Of a stretch of 64,000 nucleotides of DNA, positions 9,372-19,464 are shown in pieces; positions within the stretch are counted from its first letter, which is position 1, and each line of letters opens with the position of its first letter. The position numbers and the translations under genes are program-made. The notes below the pieces were generated by a model. The model was not told where the DNA came from. It saw nothing but the letters and a program-made list of their open reading frames with translations, and ran no database searches. The DNA comes from Bosea sp. NBC_00550 (GTDB lineage Bacteria > Pseudomonadota > Alphaproteobacteria > Rhizobiales > Beijerinckiaceae), in assembly GCF_026020075.1 (NCBI RefSeq), contig NZ_CP102772.1, positions 4,058,501-4,122,500 of the forward strand, read 5' to 3'.

Positions 9372-9387
9372 TCGGCTTTTCGTGATG

Positions 9388-9411
9388 CCGCCCGAGCATG
9401 TGCGGGCTTTT
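9388..9411 (+). terminator. Rho-independent terminator after the small membrane protein gene
   Basis: GCCC at 9390-9393 pairs with GGGC at 9404-9407, extended by GCA/TGC inside, and is followed by TTTT. It sits just after the stop at 9371 and in front of the converging gene ending at 9415, so it can end the plus-strand glycosyltransferase transcript. Confidence 0.55.
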
Positions 9412-9414
9412 CCC

Positions 9415-11598
9415 TCAGATTAACTTTTTCCTGCGCCGGGAGCGGACCAGAATGGCTGCAGCGCCTGCCATTGCAAGCGCACTAACGCCGAAAGCTGGAG
9501 CAAGCCCCGGCGTCCGATAACGCAGTTCTACCGTGTGTGCGCCAGCGGGAACCTGAAAGCGCATTCCGTGCGCCGGATTGATCGCTTCCCAGGCAACGGC
9601 GTGGCCATCAACGAGAACCTGCCAATGGCGGTGGGGACGCTCAGACGCCAGAATGTCTGTCTGGGGACACTTCGCGTTAATCGCAAGTAGCTGGCGACCC
9701 GGCTGGCTCCGGCGAACGATAACATCGTCGAAGGTGGCACACGCGTCGTTTTCGGCACGAAAACGCGGCGTCACGTTTCCGCGCTCGAACACCCGATAAT
9801 AGCTATCATGGACCAAATGCCAGTCCGGATGATTTGCGAAACCGCGTGCGTTCGCCTCCGTCATGACCGCGTAGCGAACGTTGAGCGCGTCGAATTTGGG
9901 CGATGATGGGTCAAGTCGGCCAAAGGTCCGGTTCGTCGACCAAGCGGCGAAGCCATCCGTAAGATAGTCACCATAAATCAGTTCGAGATTCGGCTCGAAG
10001 CCATTGATTGTTTCGATCTTCCAGACCCGCCAGGCCCCGTTCCACGGACCACCCATGATCTCCTGATCGATAGCGACACGATAAAGGCCGTTTCCGCTTT
10101 TCAGCACAGCCAACAGATCGGAAAATCCATGATTTACCGTCGTTGCGGTGAAGCTGTTGGGGCGAGTTCGCGATATCCAAATCTGATTATTTTTGAACGC
10201 ATGAAACAGGAAAGGACCGATAGCGAGCGCCAGAAATGCAACCGGCATTTGCCGCGCCGGAAGGAAACGCAGCCATACCAGGCTCAGCAAAGCAGCCGCC
10301 AGCATGACGGCGAGGGCCACGATATCGATGTCGAGTTGTTTTATCGCGGCAGCATATAAAGCTAGTCCGGCGAGGCCGGCGACGAAAATGGCCAACCCCG
10401 GAATTGCAAGACGCCTCACGTCGTCGATTGATAGGCCAGCCAATCCAACGACCAACAGCGGGACGACCCCCGCCTCGAATAAATGAGGGCGATACAGAAC
10501 TCCCAATAGCGGCAGGCCCTGCAAGATATTCGCCTCACCCGCAAAATTGCGCGAGAGAACGAAGAAAACAATCGCACTGACGATAGGCGCATTCCGAAGC
10601 GCAGCGGTTGGTTTCCAGATCAAGGCAATCGCCAGGAACGGAACAAGGCCGGCGAAATGATAAGTCGAAGTGACATCGCCAATACCGACATAGCGCTGCA
10701 GCGAGAAACTGCGAAGCGCGCCGGGCGAGAAGAATGTCAGCAAAGCCGTCGAGTCTGACGGGCCTTGCGTCGTCAGGGTCACGTTGGCAACACCGGCGAG
10801 AACGATCGGAAGCCAGAACGGAGCGGTCAGTGCCAGATTGAGAACTTGCGCAGCCACAAGACTTGCCCCGCACCACCCGAGAAAATCGACGCGCAGCTTC
10901 CTCTCCGGCAAGCCGTAAAGGCGCTGGACGATTACGATGGCGCTAAAGATGGCCCAACAGGCGTAGATTGTGAAAACGATGGGCAGAAAGCCGGACGTCA
11001 TAATCAGCGACAAGGAGATCGCGACCAAGACGACACGCTGTGGGGTCGGCTGCTCGATCAGGCGTTCGGTATTCAAAAAGAGCCATGGCAGCCAGGAGAG
11101 AGCGGCGATCAGCCCCGCATGCTGTGCATTTGCGATCCACGTACCGCAGAACGTCGCCGCCAATGCGAGGCACAATGCAAATCCGCGCGCCGCACCACGC
11201 CACCTGATCCATACATAGAACCCTGCGAAAGCAACTGAAAAATGAAATATATTGATGAATTGCGAGAGATATACGGTGAATTCAGATCGAAAAAGAGCAG
11301 CAACAGAAGCGTATATTAAAAACGGCACATAAAACAGCATCGACTGTGTATTATCGTAGAATGGAACACCTGAATATATATAGGCGTCGTAGTGAGGGTA
11401 TACTCCTGATTTAATAGCGTTGAAAATATATCCCCAAAGAGGAACATGATAGAATTCAAAATCATACGGAAAGACGGCCCGACCACGAGCATGTGAGAGA
11501 AATGCCAGGATGGATGCGAGAGCGCCCGCGACAAGGCCTTCTACCGCAGTTCGGAAAAAGCCGAACGTCTCGTGGGAATACGAAAGACTTTTTTTCAT
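9415..11598 (-). CDS. YfhO-like polytopic membrane protein, probable lipid-linked sugar transferase
   Basis: About 727 residues from the ATG at 11598. A dozen or more hydrophobic segments fill the first 500 residues. The first outside loop carries FPYDFEFYHVPLWGYI and SGVPFYDNTQS, the pattern of YfhO/GT-C proteins that use polyprenyl-phosphate sugars in the periplasm. The last 200 residues are a soluble domain ending in one more helix and a basic tail (RSRRRKKLI). The family is linked to glycosylation of wall polymers together with GtrA and GtrB-like partners, and both lie directly upstream here. An in-frame ATG at 11661 is another possible start; neither has a strong ribosome site. A second, frameshifted homologue lies at 16061-18069. 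Confidence 0.75.
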   Translation of the reverse strand: MKKSLSYSHETFGFFRTAVEGLVAGALASILAFLSHARGRAVFPYDFEFYHVPLWGYIFNAIKSGVYPHYDAYIYSGVPFYDNTQSMLFYVPFLIYASVAALFRSEFTVYLSQFINIFHFSVAFAGFYVWIRWRGAARGFALCLALAATFCGTWIANAQHAGLIAALSWLPWLFLNTERLIEQPTPQRVVLVAISLSLIMTSGFLPIVFTIYACWAIFSAIVIVQRLYGLPERKLRVDFLGWCGASLVAAQVLNLALTAPFWLPIVLAGVANVTLTTQGPSDSTALLTFFSPGALRSFSLQRYVGIGDVTSTYHFAGLVPFLAIALIWKPTAALRNAPIVSAIVFFVLSRNFAGEANILQGLPLLGVLYRPHLFEAGVVPLLVVGLAGLSIDDVRRLAIPGLAIFVAGLAGLALYAAAIKQLDIDIVALAVMLAAALLSLVWLRFLPARQMPVAFLALAIGPFLFHAFKNNQIWISRTRPNSFTATTVNHGFSDLLAVLKSGNGLYRVAIDQEIMGGPWNGAWRVWKIETINGFEPNLELIYGDYLTDGFAAWSTNRTFGRLDPSSPKFDALNVRYAVMTEANARGFANHPDWHLVHDSYYRVFERGNVTPRFRAENDACATFDDVIVRRSQPGRQLLAINAKCPQTDILASERPHRHWQVLVDGHAVAWEAINPAHGMRFQVPAGAHTVELRYRTPGLAPAFGVSALAMAGAAAILVRSRRRKKLI

Positions 11599-11695
11599 CA
11601 CAGCGCCACAACCCAGATGTTTCTCATATCTTAGTGGGACCGTAATGAAACCGTCCGTCATGCGCCATCCAGTCGCGGCGCGCTCGTCAGGCCGA

Positions 11696-12127
11696 TCATC
11701 GAAATACGAAATATCGATTGGCGAGGAAGCTGAGCACTGTGCTTGCCGCGGTCGCGAGCAGGAAGCCGAGCGTGTAATCAAGGTGCCAGATGTCGGACCA
11801 GAGTGTCAGAAAGCCGAAATGCAAGAGCGCGACGGCCGCGTAGATCACCAGAAATTTCGGCAGCGTACCCGATACGGTATCAGCTGAGCGGAACACGAAC
11901 ATCTTGTTTCCAAGATAGGACACCGAAATGCCGACGACGGCTGCCAGGCCATTCGCGAGACCAATGGAGGCAACGCCCCCAAATTCCACCAGGCTTCGCA
12001 ACGCGAGATAATGCACTGCTGTCGCGAAGAGCCCGTTCGCGACAAAGCGTGGCAGGGTCGAGAGCGTCGAGGAACTCACGTCACTGCTAACCGGATGCAC
12101 GCACGGCCGTATCGGTCCGTTCGACAT
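11696..12127 (-). CDS. GtrA-like flippase/anchor protein
   Basis: A 143-residue protein with four hydrophobic segments and the GtrA signature: RFVANGLFATAVHYL in the first helix, then SYLGNKMFVF and FLANRYFVF after helices two and four. GtrA proteins are thought to flip polyprenyl-phosphate sugars made by a GtrB-like enzyme. The gene overlaps the upstream GtrB-like gene by about 40 bases and precedes the YfhO-like gene, so substrate synthesis, flipping and transfer appear encoded in one minus-strand operon. Confidence 0.85.
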   Translation of the reverse strand: MSNGPIRPCVHPVSSDVSSSTLSTLPRFVANGLFATAVHYLALRSLVEFGGVASIGLANGLAAVVGISVSYLGNKMFVFRSADTVSGTLPKFLVIYAAVALLHFGFLTLWSDIWHLDYTLGFLLATAASTVLSFLANRYFVFR

Positions 12128-13052
12128 GCCTGATCAGCATCTCCAACTGCGCGCGCGTGATCGGAGGCGCGCTCTTGATCAAGCCGGAGATCATGAGCGT
12201 CACGAATGTCAGCACGCCCGCCTGCATAAGAATGAGGATCAGCAGACCAGCTGCCACGGAAAACCAGCCCGGCGTCGCGAACCCGACCAGCTTCAGTACG
12301 ACCGAGAGGCCCAGGAGCCCAAGTGAAACCGAAGCTAGAAGCGCGCAGAAAAGACCGACGCGAACCAGGACGTCCTCAGCAAAGACCATCATCGAGCGCA
12401 GGCCATGCAAGGCGAGAGACACAAAGTTCATCTTTGACTTGCCAGCGTAGCGTTTGCCCCGATCTGTCGCCACAGCTCCAATTCTGAGCCGGGAGACCAT
12501 CAGTGAAGCCGCGAAATGCACCCAGAGTTCCTGCATTGCCGCCAGCCGCTTGACTGCGAACATGTTCAGCGCAGTGAAGTTGCCAAAACGGATCGTGCGT
12601 CCTGTCAGGAACCCGAAGAGATGGCGGTAGATTACATAGAACGTTCGGAAACCCAGGGTCTCAGAGCGTTTGCGGCGCTGGGCGACGACGGCATCCACAT
12701 CTTTCGTCTGGAGTTCCTCAAGCAACGGAGGAATCGCTTCCGGCATATCCTCGCCATCGCAATCCAGTACGACCACTGCATCAGCATCAAGATTGGCTGC
12801 GACATAGGACAACCCCGTCGCGATGGCGCGCTGATGGCCCATATTGCGGGCAAGATAGATAATCTCGCCTGACAGGCCCGCGTCGGCGATTGCCGATATC
12901 GCAAGCGGATTGCGCACCGACCCGTCTTCCACCGCAATGACGTACGGTTCAACGGGGCAATGTTCCTTGAGATTCCGGAACAGAATCGTAGCGCTGGCCG
13001 TGTCCTCATAAACCGGCGTGACGATGACGAGGGGATAACGTTGAGCGTTCAC
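12087..13052 (-). CDS. GtrB/dolichol-phosphate mannosyltransferase-like family 2 glycosyltransferase
   Basis: A 321-residue enzyme: an N-terminal GT2 domain (IVTPVYED, AVEDGS, VVLDCDGEDMPE as the metal-binding site) and two C-terminal membrane helices (about 232-260 and 267-295). This is the layout of DPM1/GtrB-like enzymes that load a sugar onto undecaprenyl phosphate. ARNMGHQRAIATGL is typical for the family. The gene lies 24 bases after the UDP-glucuronate decarboxylase and overlaps gtrA, so a UDP-xylose-derived or related sugar could be its donor; that link is inference from the operon. Confidence 0.85.
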   Translation of the reverse strand: MNAQRYPLVIVTPVYEDTASATILFRNLKEHCPVEPYVIAVEDGSVRNPLAISAIADAGLSGEIIYLARNMGHQRAIATGLSYVAANLDADAVVVLDCDGEDMPEAIPPLLEELQTKDVDAVVAQRRKRSETLGFRTFYVIYRHLFGFLTGRTIRFGNFTALNMFAVKRLAAMQELWVHFAASLMVSRLRIGAVATDRGKRYAGKSKMNFVSLALHGLRSMMVFAEDVLVRVGLFCALLASVSLGLLGLSVVLKLVGFATPGWFSVAAGLLILILMQAGVLTFVTLMISGLIKSAPPITRAQLEMLIRHVERTDTAVRASG

Positions 13053-13076
13053 GGGAAACTCTCGGGCCAGCGTTGA

Positions 13077-14042
13077 TCAGGCGGTCGCCGGCTTCTGGGC
13101 GAGCAGGTTGTCGAAGTAGGAGATCGTCTTCTTGAGGCCTTCCTCAAGACGGATCGTCGGCTCCCAATCCAGAATCTGCTTTGCCTTGGTGATATCCGGC
13201 CGGCGCTGCTTGGGATCGTCCTGAGGCAGCGGCAAGCGAATGATCTTGGAGTTGGAACCAGTCAGCGCGATGACCTTCTCCGCCAGTTCGAGAATGGAGA
13301 ACTCGCCGGGATTGCCGATATTGATCGGGCCTGTCACGTCCGCGGGCGTCTCCATCATCCGCATGATCGCTTCTACGAGATCGTCAACGTAGCAGAAGGA
13401 CCGAGTCTGTTCGCCATCGCCGAAGACCGTGATGTCTTCGCCCTTCAGAGCCTGGACGACAAAGTTCGAAACGACCCGACCGTCATTGGGGTGCATCCGC
13501 GGACCGTAGGTATTGAAGATCCTGACCACCTTGATCGCCAGATCATGCTGGCGTCGATAGTCGAAAAACAGCGTCTCGGCGCAACGCTTGCCCTCGTCAT
13601 AACAGGAGCGAATACCGATCGTGTTGACGTTACCCCAATACTCTTCAGGCTGTGGATGAACCGAAGGGTCGCCATAAACTTCCGACGTTGAAGCCTGAAG
13701 AATTTTCGCCCCCACACGTCGCGCGAGCCCGAGCATGTTGATTGCGCCATGGACGCTGGTCTTCGTCGTCTGAACGGGATCGTGCTGGTAGTGTACCGGC
13801 GACGCCGGGCAGGCGAGATTGTAGATGCGATCAACTTCCACATAGAGTGGGAAAGTCACATCGTGTCGCATCAGTTCGAAGCGCTTGTTATCGAGCAGAT
13901 GCTCGATATTGGTCCGGCGCCCGGTGAAGAAGTTATCGACGCACAAGACCTCGTGTCCGTGATCGAGCAAACGCTCGCAGAGATGCGACCCAAGGAATCC
14001 CGCGCCACCGGTGACCAGGCAGCGAGCACTGAAGTACGACAT
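13077..14042 (-). CDS. UDP-glucuronic acid decarboxylase (UDP-xylose synthase)
   Basis: An extended short-chain dehydrogenase of 321 residues that uses bound NAD to turn UDP-glucuronate into UDP-xylose. The Rossmann motif is [11 protein letters not shown], catalytic residues are in STSEVYGDP and the YxxxK of [10 protein letters not shown], and the region [10 protein letters not shown] is typical of UXS enzymes. I chose the ATG at 14042 because AGAGGGG lies just upstream; an in-frame start 54 bases earlier adds residues outside the family pattern. It heads the minus-strand operon with the GtrB-like, GtrA-like and YfhO-like genes, suggesting a xylose-derived decoration of the glycan. Confidence 0.9.
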   Translation of the reverse strand: MSYFSARCLVTGGAGFLGSHLCERLLDHGHEVLCVDNFFTGRRTNIEHLLDNKRFELMRHDVTFPLYVEVDRIYNLACPASPVHYQHDPVQTTKTSVHGAINMLGLARRVGAKILQASTSEVYGDPSVHPQPEEYWGNVNTIGIRSCYDEGKRCAETLFFDYRRQHDLAIKVVRIFNTYGPRMHPNDGRVVSNFVVQALKGEDITVFGDGEQTRSFCYVDDLVEAIMRMMETPADVTGPINIGNPGEFSILELAEKVIALTGSNSKIIRLPLPQDDPKQRRPDITKAKQILDWEPTIRLEEGLKKTISYFDNLLAQKPATA

Positions 14043-14348
14043 TTCGCCCCTCTTAATTCGAGGGGCCGGCATGTCATGGCTCCAGGCACACGTCAAGGTG
14101 AACGGGATCTGAGCACACTATCCAGAAAAACGACTCTGCGGCAGGCGACTCCAATCTGCGCGTAGATATCGCCGCGACAAAGGACAGAAAGCGAACCGAC
14201 ATGCTACAGGCGTGTGACAAGCTATCGAGCCACTTGCACGACGGGCATGGAGCGTCTTGCCTGCCAGCTTGACTCGGTCCGCGCTTAACGGGCAATCAGA
14301 CCACAAAGCGGCCGTTTTCGGGGCGCGGCAAGCGGGTCGTTTGTTACC
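14043..14348. promoter_or_regulatory. Divergent promoter region between the UXS operon and the GT39-like gene
   Basis: The two flanking genes point away from each other, so both promoters should be in this 306-base stretch. I see no clear -35/-10 pair, no operator palindrome and no coding potential that resembles a family. Confidence 0.4.
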
Positions 14349-16001
14349 ATGGAATTGTTTTCTGCTCGACGGCTCGATTTTGTCGCCGTGGCGTTTCTGT
14401 CACTGATTTTTTTGTTCATATCGTTGTTCAGGCTAGGGTTGCCTGGCGTCTATTACGACGAAGCGCTGTTCATCCCTCCCTCAGCCAAATTATTCGACAG
14501 CTGCTCGCTGAATGCGGGGATTTTTTTCAAGATTGGCTGTGTTCCGATCATTCTGCAGCCACCCTATATCGGTAGCCTGAAGGCACTCCTTTACGCACCG
14601 ATCTTCGGAGCCTTCGGAGTTGGCGTCGTCAGCATCCGCCTCCCCGGTATCCTGATACTCCTCGCAAGCAACCTCACATTCTGGTGGTTCTGGAGGCGCC
14701 GGCTTGGCCAAGGGCTGGCATTGCTGCTGTTTGCGCTCGTCAGCATCGACGCGGCGTCGATCTTCCATGCCCGCGTCGACTGGGGTCCCTACGTTCTGCA
14801 GAACGCCTGCAAGCTCGCTTTGTTGTGCTTCGTCATTGCCTGGCTCGAGACACGCACACCGCGCCATTTCGCTTTGGCATGCCTGATCGTTTTCGTGGGC
14901 ATATTCGACAAGCTCAATTTTCTCTGGCTCATTCCCGCTGTCTTGCTGGGAGTAGCCCTCGTGTACCGCGGATCCGCAGTCGAGGCGTTCAAGGCGCATC
15001 TCAAGCTGAACTCGGCCGCTCTCTTGGCGTCGATCCTGATCGGCACGGTCTGGCTCTTCAGGCTTATCATCCCGATCGCGATTGCAGGCACCAATAGCTC
15101 ACCTTTTGTCCTTTCTGAGCAGTTCGCGCGAATAGCTGCTGTCGTTGCAGGAACGCTCAATGCAGGCGCTTATCCCGTCCTGTTTGGCACGCCCTGGCCG
15201 GGATCATCGTGGCTCTCGACGATCGCCTTCGCGTCGACCTTCACCGGACTCGCGCTGCTTCCGTTCCTTGGCCACATCAGCCGGGGCAGCGAGAACACCC
15301 GGGCAACGGTACGCCTCGTACATTACAGTGCGCTACTCGCGGTCATTAACTGCGTCCTCTTCGCTTGCCTCGTAGCCACGAAGGAAGCAGGCGGACCGCA
15401 CCACGCGATCATCTTCTCGCATCTGTGGCAGCTGCAGTTTGTTGCAACGGTCGGCTTTGTTGTGGCTACTGTAAGGGGCCGAGGGCCCGCATTGCGAGCC
15501 TCCGCCATGACAGCTTGTGCGGCGCTGTGCGCAGTTCCGCTGGCGTTAACTGGCGCGAGTGTGCGTCATCATCTCAATGCGCTCGATCCCCGTCACCTGT
15601 TCAGCCCGGCGTTTTCGCCAGCGATCTATGACCTAGCCTATGTGTTGGACGGCCTGGATGCTTCGGAAATCGTTTCTGTCGACTGGGGAATTCACAACGT
15701 CGTTTTCTCGCTCGCACCGAAAGGTAGGCGTGATCGCTACTCCGATCTCTGGCCGACTTTCAACGACCTTGGACAGGGGCGTTTTCCCCCTGCCGAGGCT
15801 GCGAAGGTCCTTCGTGGCAAGGACCGCATCGCTTTCATCATCAGGCCGGCAGAGCGCGCTGTTTTTCCCAACACAATTATAGGCTTCGAAAAGATAGCCA
15901 AACTATCCGGCGATTGCGCAACGCAACCGCAAATCGTCAGGGACGCGACCGATCGCATCCAGTATCTCGTTTATCAAGTCGCAAGAAGCTGTCTCGGCTA
16001 G
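14349..16001 (+). CDS. GT39/ArnT-like membrane glycosyltransferase
   Basis: A 550-residue protein with about ten membrane helices. The first periplasmic loop holds PGVYYDEALFIPPS, where the acidic pair after YY matches the catalytic region of GT-C enzymes (ArnT, PMT), and HARVDWGPYV follows in the second loop. Such enzymes transfer sugars from polyprenyl phosphate in the periplasm. The C-terminal 150 residues form a soluble domain. It is read away from the UXS operon and is followed 59 bases later by a YfhO-like gene in the same direction. Donor and acceptor cannot be told from sequence. Confidence 0.7.
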   Translation: MELFSARRLDFVAVAFLSLIFLFISLFRLGLPGVYYDEALFIPPSAKLFDSCSLNAGIFFKIGCVPIILQPPYIGSLKALLYAPIFGAFGVGVVSIRLPGILILLASNLTFWWFWRRRLGQGLALLLFALVSIDAASIFHARVDWGPYVLQNACKLALLCFVIAWLETRTPRHFALACLIVFVGIFDKLNFLWLIPAVLLGVALVYRGSAVEAFKAHLKLNSAALLASILIGTVWLFRLIIPIAIAGTNSSPFVLSEQFARIAAVVAGTLNAGAYPVLFGTPWPGSSWLSTIAFASTFTGLALLPFLGHISRGSENTRATVRLVHYSALLAVINCVLFACLVATKEAGGPHHAIIFSHLWQLQFVATVGFVVATVRGRGPALRASAMTACAALCAVPLALTGASVRHHLNALDPRHLFSPAFSPAIYDLAYVLDGLDASEIVSVDWGIHNVVFSLAPKGRRDRYSDLWPTFNDLGQGRFPPAEAAKVLRGKDRIAFIIRPAERAVFPNTIIGFEKIAKLSGDCATQPQIVRDATDRIQYLVYQVARSCLG

Positions 16002-16060
16002 GCGTGCCTGTCGCGACCGGTTGCCGGCGCTGTGTCGCAGCGGCCGTTTGGAGACTTCCA

Positions 16061-18069
16061 ATGAATGAACGCCTTCGCTGGTTCTTCGTGATCGCCATGG
16101 TGCATGGGCTTCTGCTGGCGATCCTGTTCAAGGGCGTGTGGAGCGGCACGTCCACGTTCGTGGCCGCTGGCGATTCCATCGATCAGAGCTTCATGTGGCT
16201 CGCGAAGATCTTCGCGGCAGCCCGCCACGGGGAGGTGGCGCTGTGGGATTTCAATGTCATGTCCGGCGTGTCCTTTGCCGGAGAGTTGCAGACCTCGCCG
16301 TTTTACCCGGTCGCCTGGGTGGTCGCGTGGCTGCTGCCACCGGGGACATTGCAGGCTTTCGACATCTTCCTCGTTCTGCACTTCGGCATCGCAGCTCTCG
16401 GTATGACCGCGCTTGTTCTCAAGCTGGGCCTATCTCCAGCTGCGGCCTTGGTCTCGTCTGCCATATTCGCTTATGGAACGAGCTTCAGCCTGCGCGTCGG
16501 CGGCCAGCCTAACCTGTTTGCAAGCCTTGCCTGGCTGCCCTGGGTCGCTTTTTTCTTTGTCGCCGCCATACGCCCGGGCCGTCTGCTTTCGTCCACTGCC
16601 GCTGCTTGCGGCAGTGGAGCAGCGATTGCCCTGAGCCTGCTTGCTGGGCATGCGCACTCGACGGTTCTGGCGTTGATTGCAGCAGGATGTCTGCTGCCGA
16701 TCGCTTTCGATAATAAGCCAGGGCAGAGTTGGAAGGCGGCCATGCCGGCGATGGTCCAATCACTCTTACCGGTAGCCCTCATTGCCGGAGTCGTGGCCTT
16801 TCTGCTGGCCCTTCCACAAATTACCGCAACAAAAGAATATCTGGAACTTGCCTACAAATGGTATGGTGAGAACTACACGAGTTATCCTCACATTGTTCCG
16901 ATCGAGAATTTCATCAAGCAAGGGGTCGGCTTTCGTGATCTGGTTACCGTCCTGAACGGCGGACAGGTTCGCGCGGAAGATGGCGGCACGCTGTTTTTTA
17001 CGAAATCAGGACTGCTGCTCTCGGCGATAGCGTTAGTGTCGATCCTATATTTCAGGATGGCGAAATATTATGGGATATTGATTTCAGTCACGCTTATTTT
17101 ATGCTTCTCGATAACGTTTTCATTCGCATTTATTATGCCGTTTTCGTATATTTACATGAACATACCATTGATCAACATCATCAGATCACCACCGCGCGCA
17201 CTATTCGTATTCGGTTTTGCAGCGGCACTCATAGCGGGTCTGGGTATCGACATCATTCAACATCTGGTCCGCCGGTTCTTGCCAGCTCGTTTCGCCTGGG
17301 CGTCGACTATACCCGTCATCATCGTAGTCTTGATGCTGGCCGTGGAACTACGGAGCTTTGCCCCTCGCCGGATCATGATTGATGTCGCGGCTCAGCAAGG
17401 CGTCATTCATCAAGCCCTTGAGAATCCTCTTGCGGAGAAGATCGAGGCGCTCAGCAACGAGAGCGGAACATCTATCGCTTCTATGCGCCCCGTGACCTGA
17501 TCGCGCCGAATATCGGCGATTTCCGCCCGATCCTTTCGGCCCATGGCTATCGGTCGTCCCGTACGATCGCCTACCACGACTTCTTCGACTTCAATCCGAA
17601 ATCATCAAGAATGGATGCCCTGGGGGTCCGCTGGTGGGTGAGTGACAAGCCAATCGAAGGCCTCCCGCTTTTGGCGCGTGAAGGCGATGTTTTCCTCTAC
17701 GAGCGACCGAGCGCATTGCCCGTTCTATGGCAAGCTCTGGACAGTGGCGCGCGCAGTGGTCTTCCCATCGCGGACGCGGTCTGGCGCGAGAACGACGTCA
17801 CTTTCACTTTCACTTCACCTCAGTCGGGGCGATTCGTATTTGGCCAGACAGCCTATCCGGGATGGCGCGCCCTTCTTGATGGGCGACCTGCCCGCGTCTC
17901 ACTCTACGAACAATTGCAGTCGGTGGTGAGCGAGGTTCCTGTTACGACCATTCGCTTCGTCTATGATCCGCCATGGTGGCGCCCAAGCGCGCTGATTTCG
18001 GTCGTGACGGCCTTTGCCGTCTTCACGATCATGCTCGTGGGAATGCGTCGACGCATGGCTGCTGCCTGA
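16061..18069 (+). pseudogene. YfhO-like membrane protein, frameshifted
   Basis: The first frame (16061-17500) encodes a polytopic protein starting MNERLRWFFVIAMVHG, with GGAGA upstream and about twelve helices. It ends shortly after the last helix. From about 17461 the sequence continues coding in another frame: ERNIYRFYAPRDLIAP, then through 17611 to the stop at 18069, supplying the soluble domain (FGQTAYPGWRALLDGR) and last helix of YfhO-like proteins. The switch lies in the GAGAG at about 17459-17463; removing two bases there would restore one frame of about 669 codons. It is therefore a recent pseudogene or a sequencing error. It pairs with the intact homologue at 9415-11598, and both end in a basic tail. 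Confidence 0.75.
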
Positions 18070-18210
18070 AGAAGCACCCGGGGCAACATCAACCCGCTTT
18101 CGGGAAAGGGCAAGGCAGATTTAAGCGAGCCCGCAGCGTCTTTACGCGGCGGGTGCATCCCATCGAACAGTCTGCGCCAGCAGGTGGATATCGGGCGAGA
18201 TTTCGCCTCG

Positions 18211-19089
18211 CTACAGAAGGCGTCCGTTGAGATCGCGTACGTCGAACCCTCGCGACCAAGCGGCGATCGTAAAACATCGTTCGACGGCATGATGTAGAGT
18301 CCCGTCGAGTTGGCGCGCCTCCATCTCGAAGGCGGCCGGGCGAAGGTTGAGCTCGCGCAACGAAGCGAGCGCGGCTGGACGAAACCAGAACATAGTGCCC
18401 TCGAAGAAACCGAGCCGAACGGCCTCGTCTGGTGCTTGCATTCGCGCCGCCAGTTCGCGAACGCGCGATTCATTGGCCATCCAGTAAGACGGCGTCGCCC
18501 GCCAGCATTGCCCCCAGCCGACGATCCCGGTCGAAGGCTCATTGAAGGCGGCAAGGGCTCGGCAAGTCGTGTTCCAATTCCCGCAAAGCTTGTCGAACAA
18601 CAGCTTGCGCCGGATCTCGCCATCGAGAAGATGTGGGCTACGCTTCGTATGCAGCTTCAAGACGGCATCGTAGCAGTCGAGCACTCCTGTGGAGAGTAGC
18701 GTTAGGAACGGAGAAATATCGCGCCCACGATTCTCATGCTCATGAATGAACACCTCCTTTCGACCAACGGCTGCCGCTCTGACCAGCGCGCTCCGATCCG
18801 GTGACACAGTGACAAAGAGCGGAGCGCCCGCCGGCAGGAGAGCCTGGCAGGCGAGGATCTCATCCATGAGATCGGGATAGTAGACATGGGCGACGATAGC
18901 CACTTTGAGCGCAGGCCAGGCGGCTTGTTCACCTCTGGCTGCCCATTTGCTCCGCCACCGGCGGCCCACTTGGGAGACGGAGATCGCCCCAATTGTCAGC
19001 CCGGCCACCTTCTGGAAAACGTGTCGAGCATAGGCTCGACTTCGAACGGCCAGCGACACATTCCGGGAACGGGCTAAGTTGAGCTTCAC
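18211..19089 (-). CDS. RgpF-like polysaccharide biosynthesis protein
   Basis: A 292-residue soluble protein of the rhamnan synthesis F (RgpF) family, found in gene clusters for rhamnose-rich and other surface glycans and thought to act as a glycosyltransferase. Family features are VAIVAHVYYPDLMDEI near residue 63, HENRGRDISPFL near 140, LKLHTKRSPH near 165, and FFEGTMFWFRP near 228. The gene faces the frameshifted YfhO-like gene and is divergent from the GT2-GT2 gene at 19465. No strong ribosome site is evident at the ATG at 19089. The exact sugar is unknown. Confidence 0.75.
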   Translation of the reverse strand: MKLNLARSRNVSLAVRSRAYARHVFQKVAGLTIGAISVSQVGRRWRSKWAARGEQAAWPALKVAIVAHVYYPDLMDEILACQALLPAGAPLFVTVSPDRSALVRAAAVGRKEVFIHEHENRGRDISPFLTLLSTGVLDCYDAVLKLHTKRSPHLLDGEIRRKLLFDKLCGNWNTTCRALAAFNEPSTGIVGWGQCWRATPSYWMANESRVRELAARMQAPDEAVRLGFFEGTMFWFRPAALASLRELNLRPAAFEMEARQLDGTLHHAVERCFTIAAWSRGFDVRDLNGRLL

Positions 19090-19464
19090 TGAGATGGGCC
19101 ACTAAGACTGTTAACGCTGCCAATGGCCGATCTCATGCAAAAAAACTAGCCCCGTCCAGCTTGCTCGCACGTTTTGGCGGACGCATTCCCCTGCCCGACA
19201 CCGCCGTGATGCGCACTCCCGCAAGGCGGTGCCGACGTCCGAATATTTCGCGCACGGTCGTGTCCCGGGCCCCCATCTTCCGAGCCGACGCCCTTTGACC
19301 GTCGGCACGAGAAGCGGTTCGAACCGGCTGCATTTGCCGACCCTGCACGGAAACCCAGGCGGCCTTCGCATCTCGACTGTCTCGGTTTAGTCTTTCTAAA
19401 ATTGACATCCCGCTACTCTGCGTAGAAAGCAGGGCCGATCCAGCGGAAAAGCGGAAGGATCACT
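19090..19464. promoter_or_regulatory. Divergent intergenic region between RgpF-like and GT2-GT2 genes
   Basis: Both flanking genes are transcribed outward from this 375-base stretch, so their promoters should be here. A TTGACA at 19402-19407 followed after 15 bases by TAGAAA (19423-19428) is a weak plus-strand promoter candidate. I see no gene. Confidence 0.35.
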
